Of a stretch of 21,827 nt of DNA, positions 5,295 through 13,865 are shown one piece after another. The DNA lies in IMG/VR virus record IMGVR_UViG_3300042563_000571, positions 1 to 21,827 of that record; one strand, written 5' to 3'. The position numbers were made by a program, and so were the translations under genes. Below the pieces are notes generated by a model, which ran no database searches, was not told the DNA's origin, and saw only the letters and a list, made by a program, of their open reading frames with translations. The stretch comes from a virus. The number at the start of each line of letters is the position of its first letter. Position 1 is the first letter of the stretch.

Positions 5295-5295
5295 A

Positions 5296-5664
5296 TTATT
5301 TCTTTAAGGTAAGTAAGTAAATTGTTCTAGCTATTTGTGCTTCAATTTCATCTATTTGATTTTGAAACCAACTATCTGAATATAATGATGTTCTTTCAGT
5401 TTTAACATATTGGTATAGGTTTTGCATATACTTCATTGTATCATCAGTTGATGTCCAATCTACAAAGTCGTGGGCTTCATAACCTTTTGGTCTACCATAT
5501 ATACCTGCTGTGCTTTCAACTAAACCATCTAATAAATCTTGTATCTTATCATAAAAACCATTTAAGGTTTTGTGTTCACTATACACTTCGGTTTGATTGT
5601 GCCAAAATATACTTTGTTGTTTAGCACTATTTAATACCGATAAAAATTCTACGAATGTTGCCAT
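5296..5664 (-). CDS. Dps-like ferritin-fold protein (DUF5856-type)
   Basis: A 122-residue all-helical protein resembling DUF5856 proteins of phages, related to Dps/ferritin. Residues 19-51 read IFWHNQTEVYSEH, KTLNGFYDKI, then LLDGLVE. His31-x14-Asp46-x3-Glu50 reproduces the spacing of His43, Asp58 and Glu62 of the E. coli Dps ferroxidase site, and HKTLNGF aligns with HEMLDGF there. The first Dps histidine would correspond to His22, though the gap to His31 is three residues shorter. It could oxidise and store iron or bind DNA. Dps proteins are normally about 160-170 residues, so this is a short version. It lies two bases after the protease gene and one before the cysteine-rich gene. A packaged or infection-time role is inference. 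Confidence 0.65.
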   Translation of the reverse strand: MATFVEFLSVLNSAKQQSIFWHNQTEVYSEHKTLNGFYDKIQDLLDGLVESTAGIYGRPKGYEAHDFVDWTSTDDTMKYMQNLYQYVKTERTSLYSDSWFQNQIDEIEAQIARTIYLLTLKK

Positions 5665-5666
5665 AA

Positions 5667-6761
5667 TTAATCTTTTGTTCCTATCAATGCAGGATGTATA
5701 TAATTCTTTTTCTTTTTGCCAGGTCCTTCACCAGGATAAGATGACGCGACTGATGGTTGTCCCTCTGCTTCAATCAATCCTAATTCTCTCAATTTATTTC
5801 TACTCCATGCTAATCCTGCTTTTCCACCCCATGCGTTATACATAAGAAACCCGCAGCCATCGCCGAATGATTTAGATGTTTCCAAATCACCTTCATGTCT
5901 ACTTAAAAAGCTATACATTCTACGAATTGTATCAATTGAGATTGCCTCACCTTTTGCCAATTGGTTGCTTCTCATTTTCCCGACGGGAGTTCCACAACTA
6001 CCCCATCCGTTTTTATTTGCATACTCTAATGCTCTTTTTGCATTATTCTTTACACCATCTGGATAATCAGAATAACTTTCCATCTCAATTCTTTGACCTT
6101 TACCATACCTCTTATCTTTCTTAATAAGAGCTTTAAGGTGTGATAACAATACATCTGCTTCCGTTTCACTTAACTCCGTAATTTGCTTATCTAAAATCGT
6201 TTCCAGAGGTATTTCTATCTTTGATGCTTTAAGTAATTCATGTGTGAATAAACCTTCTAGTGAAATTCCTTTTACCTTTCCCGTTTTTACAAAGTTATCC
6301 CATATATTTTGGTTATCAACTTTGAATACACCGAACCATGTTCCAACCTTTACAGGTAAACCATATGCTCTTGCTTTATCGAATTGAACACTATCAGCTA
6401 CCCAACTCTCAACTAATGAAATATCACTTACTGAATTGGCATGTTCCAATGTAATGTTGTTAGCGTTATTATCTTTGATATACTTTTGTGCAATCTTCTT
6501 TACCATTTCAGGTGAGAACTGAACATAGTAAGGAGTTCCATCTTCTTTTAATCTTAATATCTTCAAATTCGGGATTAGAATTGGGCCAACTATTAAATGT
6601 TTGTCCTCATCAACTGATGCGAATTTAATCTCTACCTTACCATCTTTGCTTAACCAAACAAAATCTTGCATGATGGCCGGCTCGGATACGAGTGATAGAG
6701 CAAATGTGCCATCCTCTTCATCCTTTAAGATTAGTTCGTATGTTTCATAATTTTGTTCCAT
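5667..6761 (-). CDS. XkdF-type prohead (capsid maturation) protease with C-terminal accessory domain
   Basis: A 364-residue protein. The N-terminal two-thirds fit the XkdF/peptidase S78-like prohead proteases: VSEPAI near 25-30, an AspPro-less EHAN motif with His107 (LEHAN), and KGISLEG with Ser167, the likely catalytic His and Ser. Such enzymes cut the scaffold and capsid N-termini during head maturation. Residues about 228-330 form a second domain (SDYPDGVKNNAKRALEYAN, then GKMRSNQLAKGE, IRRMYSFLSRHE, WGGKAGLAWSRNKL) that is commonly attached to such phage proteases. The C-terminus is a basic tail. It is unusual that the gene lies after the tape measure gene rather than next to portal and capsid. 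Confidence 0.8.
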   Translation of the reverse strand: MEQNYETYELILKDEEDGTFALSLVSEPAIMQDFVWLSKDGKVEIKFASVDEDKHLIVGPILIPNLKILRLKEDGTPYYVQFSPEMVKKIAQKYIKDNNANNITLEHANSVSDISLVESWVADSVQFDKARAYGLPVKVGTWFGVFKVDNQNIWDNFVKTGKVKGISLEGLFTHELLKASKIEIPLETILDKQITELSETEADVLLSHLKALIKKDKRYGKGQRIEMESYSDYPDGVKNNAKRALEYANKNGWGSCGTPVGKMRSNQLAKGEAISIDTIRRMYSFLSRHEGDLETSKSFGDGCGFLMYNAWGGKAGLAWSRNKLRELGLIEAEGQPSVASSYPGEGPGKKKKNYIHPALIGTKD

Positions 6762-6792
6762 ATATACTTAACACATTGAAAATTAAAAATCG

Positions 6793-8832
6793 TTATCCTC
6801 CACTAAAAGTTGCTGCTCTATTTGTTCTCCTATCCAATGCCTGTTGGCTAGAAATTTCAGTTGATACAACATATGCTTGAATTGGTTTTTTAGTTGTTTG
6901 TGATAGAGTTTGTGCAATTTGTGATGTAGGATTTGCACCTGCTCCTGTATTAATTTGTGGTGTTGCAGTAGCCGTTGGTGCACCTCCATATACTGGTGGT
7001 GGTGCCTGTGCTGCTGCCGGTGAACCTCCACCACCTTGCACACCTGCTGAACCTGCTGCTTGATTTATTTGTGAAATTGATTTAGCTGCTGCTGCGACTG
7101 TTGATGCAATACTTAATCCCGCCGATATAGTATTAATCGTAACCCAAGGTTGTCCAAAACCTAATGGATTTGCTGCTAATGCTTTTGCATTTGCTAAACC
7201 TGTGTTTGCAATAATTTGTCCGATTGCTGCTGCCTGTGATATAACGATACCTGCAATTGCTAGAGTTTTATTCTTTCCTGCTAATTGAGTTAATGTGTTA
7301 CCGAATTGTGCAAACAAATCTAAATACGCCATATTGATTGCGTGTTTAGCTTCCATTGCTGCTTTTTCAGTTGCAACCTCTTTATTAGTTACATTCATTC
7401 TAGCATCTGCATATTTCTTTCTGATTTCAGTTCTTTGAAATTCAGTAAGTTCAGTATTTTCTAATTCCTTAGCTTCTTGTTCAGCAAGTAATGCTTTCAT
7501 TGTAGCTAATCTCTCTAAATCTTGTTTGAAATCTCCTTCTACTAATTGGTTTTGTCTATCTAACTCCTCAATCTTACCTTGCAATTCTAATAAAGCAATA
7601 CCTCTCTGTTCCTCTAATCCTTTCTTTCTTTGTTCTTTTTTATAGTTTTCAAAATCTAATTCAGCTTGAGCTAATTCTTTTGCATCAGCTGCAAACTTAA
7701 CTCTTAAATCATAAAGTTGTTGTTGGTATGCACCTTCTTCCATACCTTGTGCCTTCTTTATATCCAATGCGTTTTTTTCTGCATCAAAGATATCCTTATT
7801 TGCTTTGGCTGTTAACTCTTTTTGCTTATCCTTAAATCCTGATAATTGAGTTGTATAATCACTATCTAATTTTATTAATTCAGCTTGAATACCTTTATAC
7901 TCAACACTATCTTTTTTATATAATGCTTGCTTATCCTGTAAATCTTTTAATCTTTGATTGTAAGATTTTTCAGCAAATGCTTTTTCAATATCCAACTTTT
8001 GTTGTTCAGTTGTAGCAAGTGCTAGAGTTTCAGCTTTCATTTTCTCTAAACGAGCTTCATCAATCTTATCCTCAGCTTCCATTCTCTTCAACTTCTCTTG
8101 CAAAGCTTTATCACTATCATCCTTTTGTTCTTTGAGATTGGCTTTTTGAGTTTTAGTCATTTTAGCTGCACCCTTATCAAATCTTTCAGTTGCTGCTTCG
8201 TAGTTATCACTAAATGATGTTACTGATGATTTAGCATCTTCCCATGCTCCTGCAAAATCTCCTTTGAATAATTTTACAACTGCCGAACCTAACTTACCTA
8301 ATGATTGGAATACTGCCGTTACTGCCGAATAAACTACTTTGAATGCTTTTGTTACATACGGCATTACCTGTATTGCTAATTCAACAAATCCATCAATCAA
8401 AGGTTGTATTGCTTCTAATATACCTCCGAATATTTGTTCCATTGCAATCAACAAAGGTTCTAGCTTTTTCATCGAACCTTCGGTTTGAGTAAATGCTGCA
8501 ACTAATCCACCAACCAAAGATACTATTAAACCAATACCTGTTGCTTTAAGTGCTGCTCCCCAACTCTTTGTTGCTAATTCAACTTTCTTTAATCCTTGAA
8601 ATAATTGACCTACGGGACCAGGTGCAGCTTCTAATGCTCCTGCAAAATCATCTGCTCCTAATTTAGCACCTGCAATTGCATCCTCCATATCTCTAATTTC
8701 AGAAGATAATCTTTTGAAATCAGCAGAACCTGCAGCTGCACTTTTCAATTGCTTCTTTAATTCTTTCAAATTAGCAATTGAAGCATCTAAATTGGATTGA
8801 ACATCAATCTCTACTTCAACTTTCTTTGCCAT
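6793..8832 (-). CDS. tail tape measure protein
   Basis: A 679-residue protein with the features of a tape measure. It has a helical N-terminus with repeats of small residues and a hydrophobic segment at about 91-113 (KATGIGLIVSLVGGLVAAF). A long charged coiled coil runs from about 215-500, with many K/E/A/Q heptads. A second hydrophobic, Ala/Gly-rich segment lies at about 520-600, and the tail is disordered and Gly/Pro/Ala/Gln-rich. It would set tail length and help DNA passage. At about 0.15 nm per residue the helix would predict a tail near 100 nm, so a siphovirus-type phage. Unlike the usual order, it follows the tail-tip genes and is preceded by no obvious frameshifted chaperone pair. Confidence 0.85.
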   Translation of the reverse strand: MAKKVEVEIDVQSNLDASIANLKELKKQLKSAAAGSADFKRLSSEIRDMEDAIAGAKLGADDFAGALEAAPGPVGQLFQGLKKVELATKSWGAALKATGIGLIVSLVGGLVAAFTQTEGSMKKLEPLLIAMEQIFGGILEAIQPLIDGFVELAIQVMPYVTKAFKVVYSAVTAVFQSLGKLGSAVVKLFKGDFAGAWEDAKSSVTSFSDNYEAATERFDKGAAKMTKTQKANLKEQKDDSDKALQEKLKRMEAEDKIDEARLEKMKAETLALATTEQQKLDIEKAFAEKSYNQRLKDLQDKQALYKKDSVEYKGIQAELIKLDSDYTTQLSGFKDKQKELTAKANKDIFDAEKNALDIKKAQGMEEGAYQQQLYDLRVKFAADAKELAQAELDFENYKKEQRKKGLEEQRGIALLELQGKIEELDRQNQLVEGDFKQDLERLATMKALLAEQEAKELENTELTEFQRTEIRKKYADARMNVTNKEVATEKAAMEAKHAINMAYLDLFAQFGNTLTQLAGKNKTLAIAGIVISQAAAIGQIIANTGLANAKALAANPLGFGQPWVTINTISAGLSIASTVAAAAKSISQINQAAGSAGVQGGGGSPAAAQAPPPVYGGAPTATATPQINTGAGANPTSQIAQTLSQTTKKPIQAYVVSTEISSQQALDRRTNRAATFSGG

Positions 8833-8966
8833 ATTCTTCGTTTAATATTTTTCATACCATCTTTCCAACTTATTGGCAATTGATGTCTACCTTTGGCAAT
8901 ATCAATTTTTTTAGATACTCCATAGTAATCACTTAAATTCAATAAATCAATTATATTCTTTATCAT
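8811..8966 (-). CDS. hypothetical small basic protein, 51 aa, overlapping tape measure start
   Basis: An ORF of 51 codons plus TAG starts at the ATG at 8964-8966, 17 bases after the 90-aa gene. It ends inside the first codons of the tape measure gene (22-base overlap). The protein has an N-terminal helix (IKNIIDLLNLSDYYGVSKKI) and a basic C-terminus (PISWKDGMKNIKRRIWQRK). No family is recognised. It fills an otherwise empty 150-base gap in a densely coding region, and its overlap could couple translation to the tape measure gene. Position is where tail assembly chaperones usually lie, but no slippery-site frameshift is seen, so that role is speculation. Confidence 0.5.
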   Translation of the reverse strand: MIKNIIDLLNLSDYYGVSKKIDIAKGRHQLPISWKDGMKNIKRRIWQRKLK

Positions 8967-8983
8967 ATACTACTTAACAATGT

Positions 8984-9256
8984 TTAACTGAAATCTAATT
9001 GAGAGAAATCGAAACTAAAATCACCTTGTAATGCGCCAGGGACTGTATGTATAATTGAGTTATCACAAATACCCTGACTAGTCAATCTTATACATTGAGT
9101 TGTATCAGGTATTGAAATAATAACAGATGCACCTACACTGCCTAATGTAACATTTCCATATAATACATATGCATTACAATTTAGTGATGTAAATACCGAA
9201 AACACAGGTCCTGCGTTTATCCCTTTATCCGTTAATGTTATTCTTTTAGTTATCAT
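8984..9256 (-). CDS. small tail-associated protein, 90 aa
   Basis: A 90-residue beta-rich protein: RITLTDKGINAGPVFSVF, CNAYVLYGNVTLGSVG, SVIISIP and CIRLTSQGICDN. The text reads like a single small beta-sandwich with three cysteines. It ends with a Phe/Asp-rich tail. Similar short proteins with a T..GI..GP.F start occur among tail genes of Bacteroidota phages, in my recollection. It follows the 458-aa tail protein by 11 bases and precedes the 51-aa ORF and the tape measure. Function is unknown beyond a likely virion role. Confidence 0.6.
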   Translation of the reverse strand: MITKRITLTDKGINAGPVFSVFTSLNCNAYVLYGNVTLGSVGASVIISIPDTTQCIRLTSQGICDNSIIHTVPGALQGDFSFDFSQLDFS

Positions 9257-9267
9257 ATCTTTCTATT

Positions 9268-10644
9268 TTATGGACAAGTTACATAGTTTGTAATTTCTCC
9301 ATCAGTATCAATTTCTACTGCGTATATATCTAATGGGCCAGTTAACTTACGCCATCCGGCTGAACCAACAAATGGAGTTGTTAAAGCTGAACTATCGTAT
9401 AAAATCATACCAACAAATGGGACAGTATATCCAGGTTGTGCGTATACAATACTTGTCGTTGTTGCTCCACTACATGCAGATGCCGAGTCACCACTAGCTG
9501 CATTATCAATTTGATATTCAACAGACCCGGTACTTGGTGCACCATTCCATTGAATACTACCTGTAATATAATATGTGCTGCCACTATTGGCGGTAAACGA
9601 TGCAGTTATCGTAGTATTAGTATATGCGGTAGTTGATATTGTTGTTCCTCCATTTACATTGATACTCATTGTTACACTACCTGATGATGGAAAACCGACT
9701 GTATCTAATTCTGTATTTACAATATGTGAATTAGCTACTAATAAATTACCTATACTTGTCGATGTTGCAGTTACTACATTACTTCCGTTATCATAAATTC
9801 TAAATGAACCATTTTGATTTATTTCTGTAAAACTCCAACTAATTGATGCCGATACAGGTGGAGGTGGTGGAGGTGGCGGAGTTGCTGAACAACTTGCACA
9901 TGTCGTATATGTTCCATATATTCCTACATCATAAAAATCCATTGATGATTGTGTAACACTACCAGAAATTGTCCAACATCCACTTATTTCAGATGATGCT
10001 GATATAATCATACCCGGAACAATTGATGAGGTTGTATTAAATGTTACCTCATATGTTACAGGTGTTTCATCACAGGTTATTATTCTCCAACCATAGTAAA
10101 CATCTTCAATATCAAAATCAAATTGACATTGAACTCCTGGAAGTATATTTGCTAATACATCTCCTAATATTGGGCCTAACAATTCCAAATCACACTCACC
10201 ATTTGATAAGTTATAATTATTAATTGCTCTTAAATGGTAGTGATTGCCCCTGAATTGAACTATATCGTTCAAATCCATCTTAAAGTAATCAGCCAATGGT
10301 ATTATCGCTGAACAATTCATTATCCTAGTTCTAGGATTGTAAAGTAGTTCAACATACTTTTCCCAATATTCCGTATACAAACTTGCAGATGGTGCTTCAC
10401 CATATACTGCTGCTTCATTATTAAACAATAAACTTAAACTACTTGTCGTAGTAACATTACCTGAATAATTATCAAAGTAAGGAAACTCTTCTTGCACAAA
10501 TGAAGACCCACTTATATTTTGAATATAATAAGGTTCACACGCTTTCGTTCCGTTATAAAAGTAAATGTGTGGCAATACTCTAGCAGCATCGTAGTTTATT
10601 GAACTGATGAATGTAGGTAAAAATATTTTTTGTTTCTGCGCCAT
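9268..10644 (-). CDS. modular tail-tip protein with polyproline linker, 458 aa
   Basis: A 458-residue protein. The N-terminal part, to about 160, contains a block typical of Bacteroidota phage tail proteins: YVELLYNPRTRIMNCSAIIP, LNDIVQFRGNHYHLRAINNY and NGECDLELLGPI. Residues 190-252 form a Cys-bounded beta module. Eight consecutive prolines (256-263) act as a rigid linker. A Ser/Thr-rich Ig-like region follows (264-385), and residues 389-458 are a second Cys-bounded module. It probably forms part of the tail tip or a receptor-binding structure; this is inferred from gene order and composition, not a known structure. Starts 9 bases after the upstream gene. Confidence 0.65.
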   Translation of the reverse strand: MAQKQKIFLPTFISSINYDAARVLPHIYFYNGTKACEPYYIQNISGSSFVQEEFPYFDNYSGNVTTTSSLSLLFNNEAAVYGEAPSASLYTEYWEKYVELLYNPRTRIMNCSAIIPLADYFKMDLNDIVQFRGNHYHLRAINNYNLSNGECDLELLGPILGDVLANILPGVQCQFDFDIEDVYYGWRIITCDETPVTYEVTFNTTSSIVPGMIISASSEISGCWTISGSVTQSSMDFYDVGIYGTYTTCASCSATPPPPPPPPVSASISWSFTEINQNGSFRIYDNGSNVVTATSTSIGNLLVANSHIVNTELDTVGFPSSGSVTMSINVNGGTTISTTAYTNTTITASFTANSGSTYYITGSIQWNGAPSTGSVEYQIDNAASGDSASACSGATTTSIVYAQPGYTVPFVGMILYDSSALTTPFVGSAGWRKLTGPLDIYAVEIDTDGEITNYVTCP

Positions 10645-10653
10645 AGTTTATTT

Positions 10654-12645
10654 TTATACACAAGGATTACATATACCTTCTTGTGTTATTACAATACCTG
10701 TAAATGTTTCAATTGAATAATAATCACAACTTGTCAATTCTCTAACAAATCTATATCCTGTTACTAAATTATTTCCGTATTCATCATAGTATAATACTGC
10801 TGATGGTTCTAAAACACCTGTTGATGAATATAATGTTGCAGTTGTGCCACTATAACAAACCGCATCAGGTCTACCAGATGTTGATAATACACAATCTCCA
10901 ATTGGAAATGCTATTGGGCCACCACTCGTTGCACTACCTGATATACCCGTTCCTGCTAAATAGATTAAAGGTGAAGATGCGAATGTAGTTTTAACTTCAA
11001 ACTTACCTTGTGAGAAAAAGTTATTTGTATCTACATAATATGTTTTACCAAATTCTCTATTTGCACCTTTTGCAAATTGTTGAGAAATATAATCCTGGTC
11101 CAAAGTATCACCAAAGTTTAATTCATTTACAGCGTAGTTATTTGCCGGAGAGACAGTAATCTTTTTATCCAAATTAATATATCGGTTGAAATCTTTTACT
11201 TCACCTGATTTATACCATTCTATAAATGGTTCTACGATAAAATCGTTTAGTTTATTTTTGTTAGGATAAATTACTAAATTGAATTTCTTTTGAATACCTG
11301 CAATAAAATCAATTAATTTAATTCCATTAGTTCCAAAAGGCATATTAGCAGCCATATCCAATACTAATCCTGCACCACCCTGATTTACTTTGTTAATACT
11401 TAAAAAAGACCTGGTTTGATTATTTGGATTTAAGATTACTTGGAAATTACTTCCTCCATCGTTATCATAATCTAAATAAAATCTATATTGACCGGCGGGT
11501 AATAAAGCAGTATTAAATTCAGTTAGTAGTGTAAACTCTTGCGTTCTGGTTTGAGTTGCGTTATATGTTTGTATCTGCGTCATATATCGGTTAAAATTAA
11601 CTAACGCAGTTGTTGAAACAGTCGTTCCACTTAAATCTTTTATTTTGAAATACCAAGCGGGAACACCATTACCAACACCAGTTGATTGAATTGTAAAGTT
11701 AAGATTTAATTCACCTCTTAAATTACTAGGAAAATCCAATGTGTATACTAAATCTGATGATAAGTTTCCATTAGGATTTGATTGAATATTAAAGAAAGGT
11801 ATTTGTAAATCCGTTGCTGCACTCATTGTAACATTTGTCATACCACTACCTGATATAGGTGCAGTTCTAAACAATCCGTATATTTCCAAATCATACTCAT
11901 CGTATACCGGATATCTTAATTTATTATTTGCAATCATATAAACATTATCCAACCAACTTTGTTCCCAAAATTCTGATGTGTATGTAAATCCATATTGTTC
12001 AAATATACCATCCCATACATCTTTAATTCTAATTGCAGGTTTGTAATCTTGTATTGCTAATGCACCTTCATTACTATCAATTCCAAAGAATGCTTCTTCA
12101 GGAGTGTATGAAATCTTTTGACCATATTCAGCCATAGGGTATACAACACTGCCAGAAAACAAATTACCACTCCAAGAATTGGTTATATTATCTAATGAGG
12201 ATGTATGATTGTATTGTGCAAGAGAGCTTGTTAAATCGGTTAAAAATTGCGTTTTCAAATCTCTACCAAAACTAGATAAACCACCAAAGACAGTTACTTC
12301 ATAACTATCGATAAATTTATTTTGATAAACATTAACCGAATTTAATTGCAGATATCCTGATGATAAATAAATACCATCGAAATCTAAATAACAAGGAACC
12401 TTTTGATTAGTTGAAAATGTATACGGGTCTTCAACAGATATATCGTAAACAAATTCAAAGAAGTGATTATTAATTTTAGTTCCAGGTAAAGTAATTGTGC
12501 GAGTAAAATCAGAAGGTAATGCACCTAAATCAAAAAGGCCGGTAACATTATTTGATACCAACATTTCTTCATCAGCAAATAAATCTAATATAACATTATT
12601 TGCTACTAATTTGAACCGAAAGCCTTGAACTGATGTTACTCCCAT
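10654..12645 (-). CDS. large tail/baseplate-like structural protein, 663 aa
   Basis: A 663-residue protein. Residues about 46-63 (DFTRTITLPGTKINNHFF) and the following YLQLNSVNVYQNKF belong to a pattern I associate with tail-tip proteins of Bacteroidota phages. Near 190-215 there is IKDVWDGIFEQYGFTYT. Near 435-470 there is NGIKLIDFIAGIQKKFNLV, a hub-like segment often seen in tail proteins. The last 69 residues (595-663) form a Cys-bounded beta module like those of the next gene. It probably builds the baseplate or tail tip. Its ATG overlaps the upstream stop by one base (TAATG), indicating coupled translation. Confidence 0.65.
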   Translation of the reverse strand: MGVTSVQGFRFKLVANNVILDLFADEEMLVSNNVTGLFDLGALPSDFTRTITLPGTKINNHFFEFVYDISVEDPYTFSTNQKVPCYLDFDGIYLSSGYLQLNSVNVYQNKFIDSYEVTVFGGLSSFGRDLKTQFLTDLTSSLAQYNHTSSLDNITNSWSGNLFSGSVVYPMAEYGQKISYTPEEAFFGIDSNEGALAIQDYKPAIRIKDVWDGIFEQYGFTYTSEFWEQSWLDNVYMIANNKLRYPVYDEYDLEIYGLFRTAPISGSGMTNVTMSAATDLQIPFFNIQSNPNGNLSSDLVYTLDFPSNLRGELNLNFTIQSTGVGNGVPAWYFKIKDLSGTTVSTTALVNFNRYMTQIQTYNATQTRTQEFTLLTEFNTALLPAGQYRFYLDYDNDGGSNFQVILNPNNQTRSFLSINKVNQGGAGLVLDMAANMPFGTNGIKLIDFIAGIQKKFNLVIYPNKNKLNDFIVEPFIEWYKSGEVKDFNRYINLDKKITVSPANNYAVNELNFGDTLDQDYISQQFAKGANREFGKTYYVDTNNFFSQGKFEVKTTFASSPLIYLAGTGISGSATSGGPIAFPIGDCVLSTSGRPDAVCYSGTTATLYSSTGVLEPSAVLYYDEYGNNLVTGYRFVRELTSCDYYSIETFTGIVITQEGICNPCV

Positions 12646-13817
12646 TAGATAATAAGTTTATAGCCTTGACCATATTGGAAATCAAATGCGTATTGTATTA
12701 AACCATCAACTACGCCAGTTTTGAATTGGATAGAAGTTGATATGATAGTAATTGGTTTTACATGCAAAGTATCTTCTTGCATCCAATAAATTTCATCAGA
12801 TACTAATAGTTGTTTGAATATATCATTGTAATCTTCACTAACCCAAAATGTGTTAACTGAAATTTGTTGTTTACTATCTACAATATAATTTAGATTTTGG
12901 CTATCCCACTCATTATATGAAAGTGTTCTACCTGCCCATGTGCCAAGTTGAGGTTGATAAGTATGTTTGTCCGAACTAATTGATTGCCTACTAACCATAT
13001 TAAAGTTAAAGTAATCAAATTGTCCAAATCTATTTTTCCATTTTATTCTTATATTAGGATACTTTTGTTGGCATCCTATTTCGTATGTAATCTTTTGTCC
13101 AATAAATGTTGAACCAACTTTTGCCTGTATTGTATACGAACTTAAACCAATTTCAGATATTGGAAAATTAGTATCACCACCTGCTATTGGAAAATGTTGA
13201 ATGAATGTGTTACTATCATTTGTAACTGCACTCATTGAAACTTCTGCATTTGAACCATTGCTACCTGAATATGCTATCGATGTAACAACACCATTAGTAG
13301 CCGTTTCCTTACAATATACGGAGCCTGAACCAACATTACCAATGAATACACTTTGTGTTGCCGGCCCATCGGTTAATAATGGAAAGAATGGAGTTAGAGT
13401 TGGTAACTCTGCACCAATCATTTCAGGAAATATTTGATAACCATCTAATGATTGAAATACATTTGATACTACGTGAGAGCCTGTAATGTATGTTGTGCTA
13501 CCTGAAAGATAACGAGAGTATGTATCAAACTTAAAATTTGAAACACCGGATGGTGTAGTTTGAACTAACCATGTTTGAGTTGAATTTAATATTCTACTTA
13601 CATCAAAGATACCTGTAAACCCATAAATAGATGGATACTTTGCCAATGTCCAAACTTCAGCAGAAGAACTATCTGCAACACTACCCGTCCAAATTGATAA
13701 TTCACCAACATATGTGAAATCAGGTTGACCGACTAATACCGAAGATGAGACCGTAAATATTACGGGCGATTGTGCCAATGAACAACTTGCTGGCGTTTGT
13801 ATAATAGAATAAGACAT
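12645..13817 (-). CDS. tail structural protein, 390 aa
   Basis: A 390-residue Ser/Thr-rich beta protein. It contains a conserved-looking block at 253-275 (YPNIRIKWKNRFGQFDYFNF) and then WVSEDYNDIFKQLLVSDEIYW, both patterns I recognise from tail proteins of phages infecting Bacteroidota, where they probably play a distal-tail or tail-tip role. There is no signal peptide. It begins the tail-tip group after a 48-base gap and ends with a TAATG overlap into the 663-aa gene. The exact position in the particle cannot be told from sequence alone. Confidence 0.65.
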   Translation of the reverse strand: MSYSIIQTPASCSLAQSPVIFTVSSSVLVGQPDFTYVGELSIWTGSVADSSSAEVWTLAKYPSIYGFTGIFDVSRILNSTQTWLVQTTPSGVSNFKFDTYSRYLSGSTTYITGSHVVSNVFQSLDGYQIFPEMIGAELPTLTPFFPLLTDGPATQSVFIGNVGSGSVYCKETATNGVVTSIAYSGSNGSNAEVSMSAVTNDSNTFIQHFPIAGGDTNFPISEIGLSSYTIQAKVGSTFIGQKITYEIGCQQKYPNIRIKWKNRFGQFDYFNFNMVSRQSISSDKHTYQPQLGTWAGRTLSYNEWDSQNLNYIVDSKQQISVNTFWVSEDYNDIFKQLLVSDEIYWMQEDTLHVKPITIISTSIQFKTGVVDGLIQYAFDFQYGQGYKLII

Positions 13818-13865
13818 CTAATTCGTTTTTATATTTAACCACTTTGAAAATAAAAAGTAGTGATA

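Noticed and set aside
5436-6880. Open reading frames on the plus strand such as at 5436-5624, 5597-5845, 5876-6124 and 6692-6880
   Set aside because: They lie entirely opposite well-supported minus-strand genes (Dps-like protein, protease), have low-complexity or Leu/His/Tyr-rich sequences typical of antisense of AT-rich genes, and lack leader or promoter.
6783-7043. A minus-strand frame with His/Gln-rich protein at 6783-7043
   Set aside because: It is an alternative frame of the Ala/Gly/Gln-rich tape measure C-terminus and has no domain; the tape measure frame is clearly coding.
9268-12645. Diversity-generating retroelement target in the tail-tip proteins
   Set aside because: No reverse transcriptase and no template repeat pair were found; the similarity among the Cys-bounded modules is at protein level and not an adenine-specific variation pattern.
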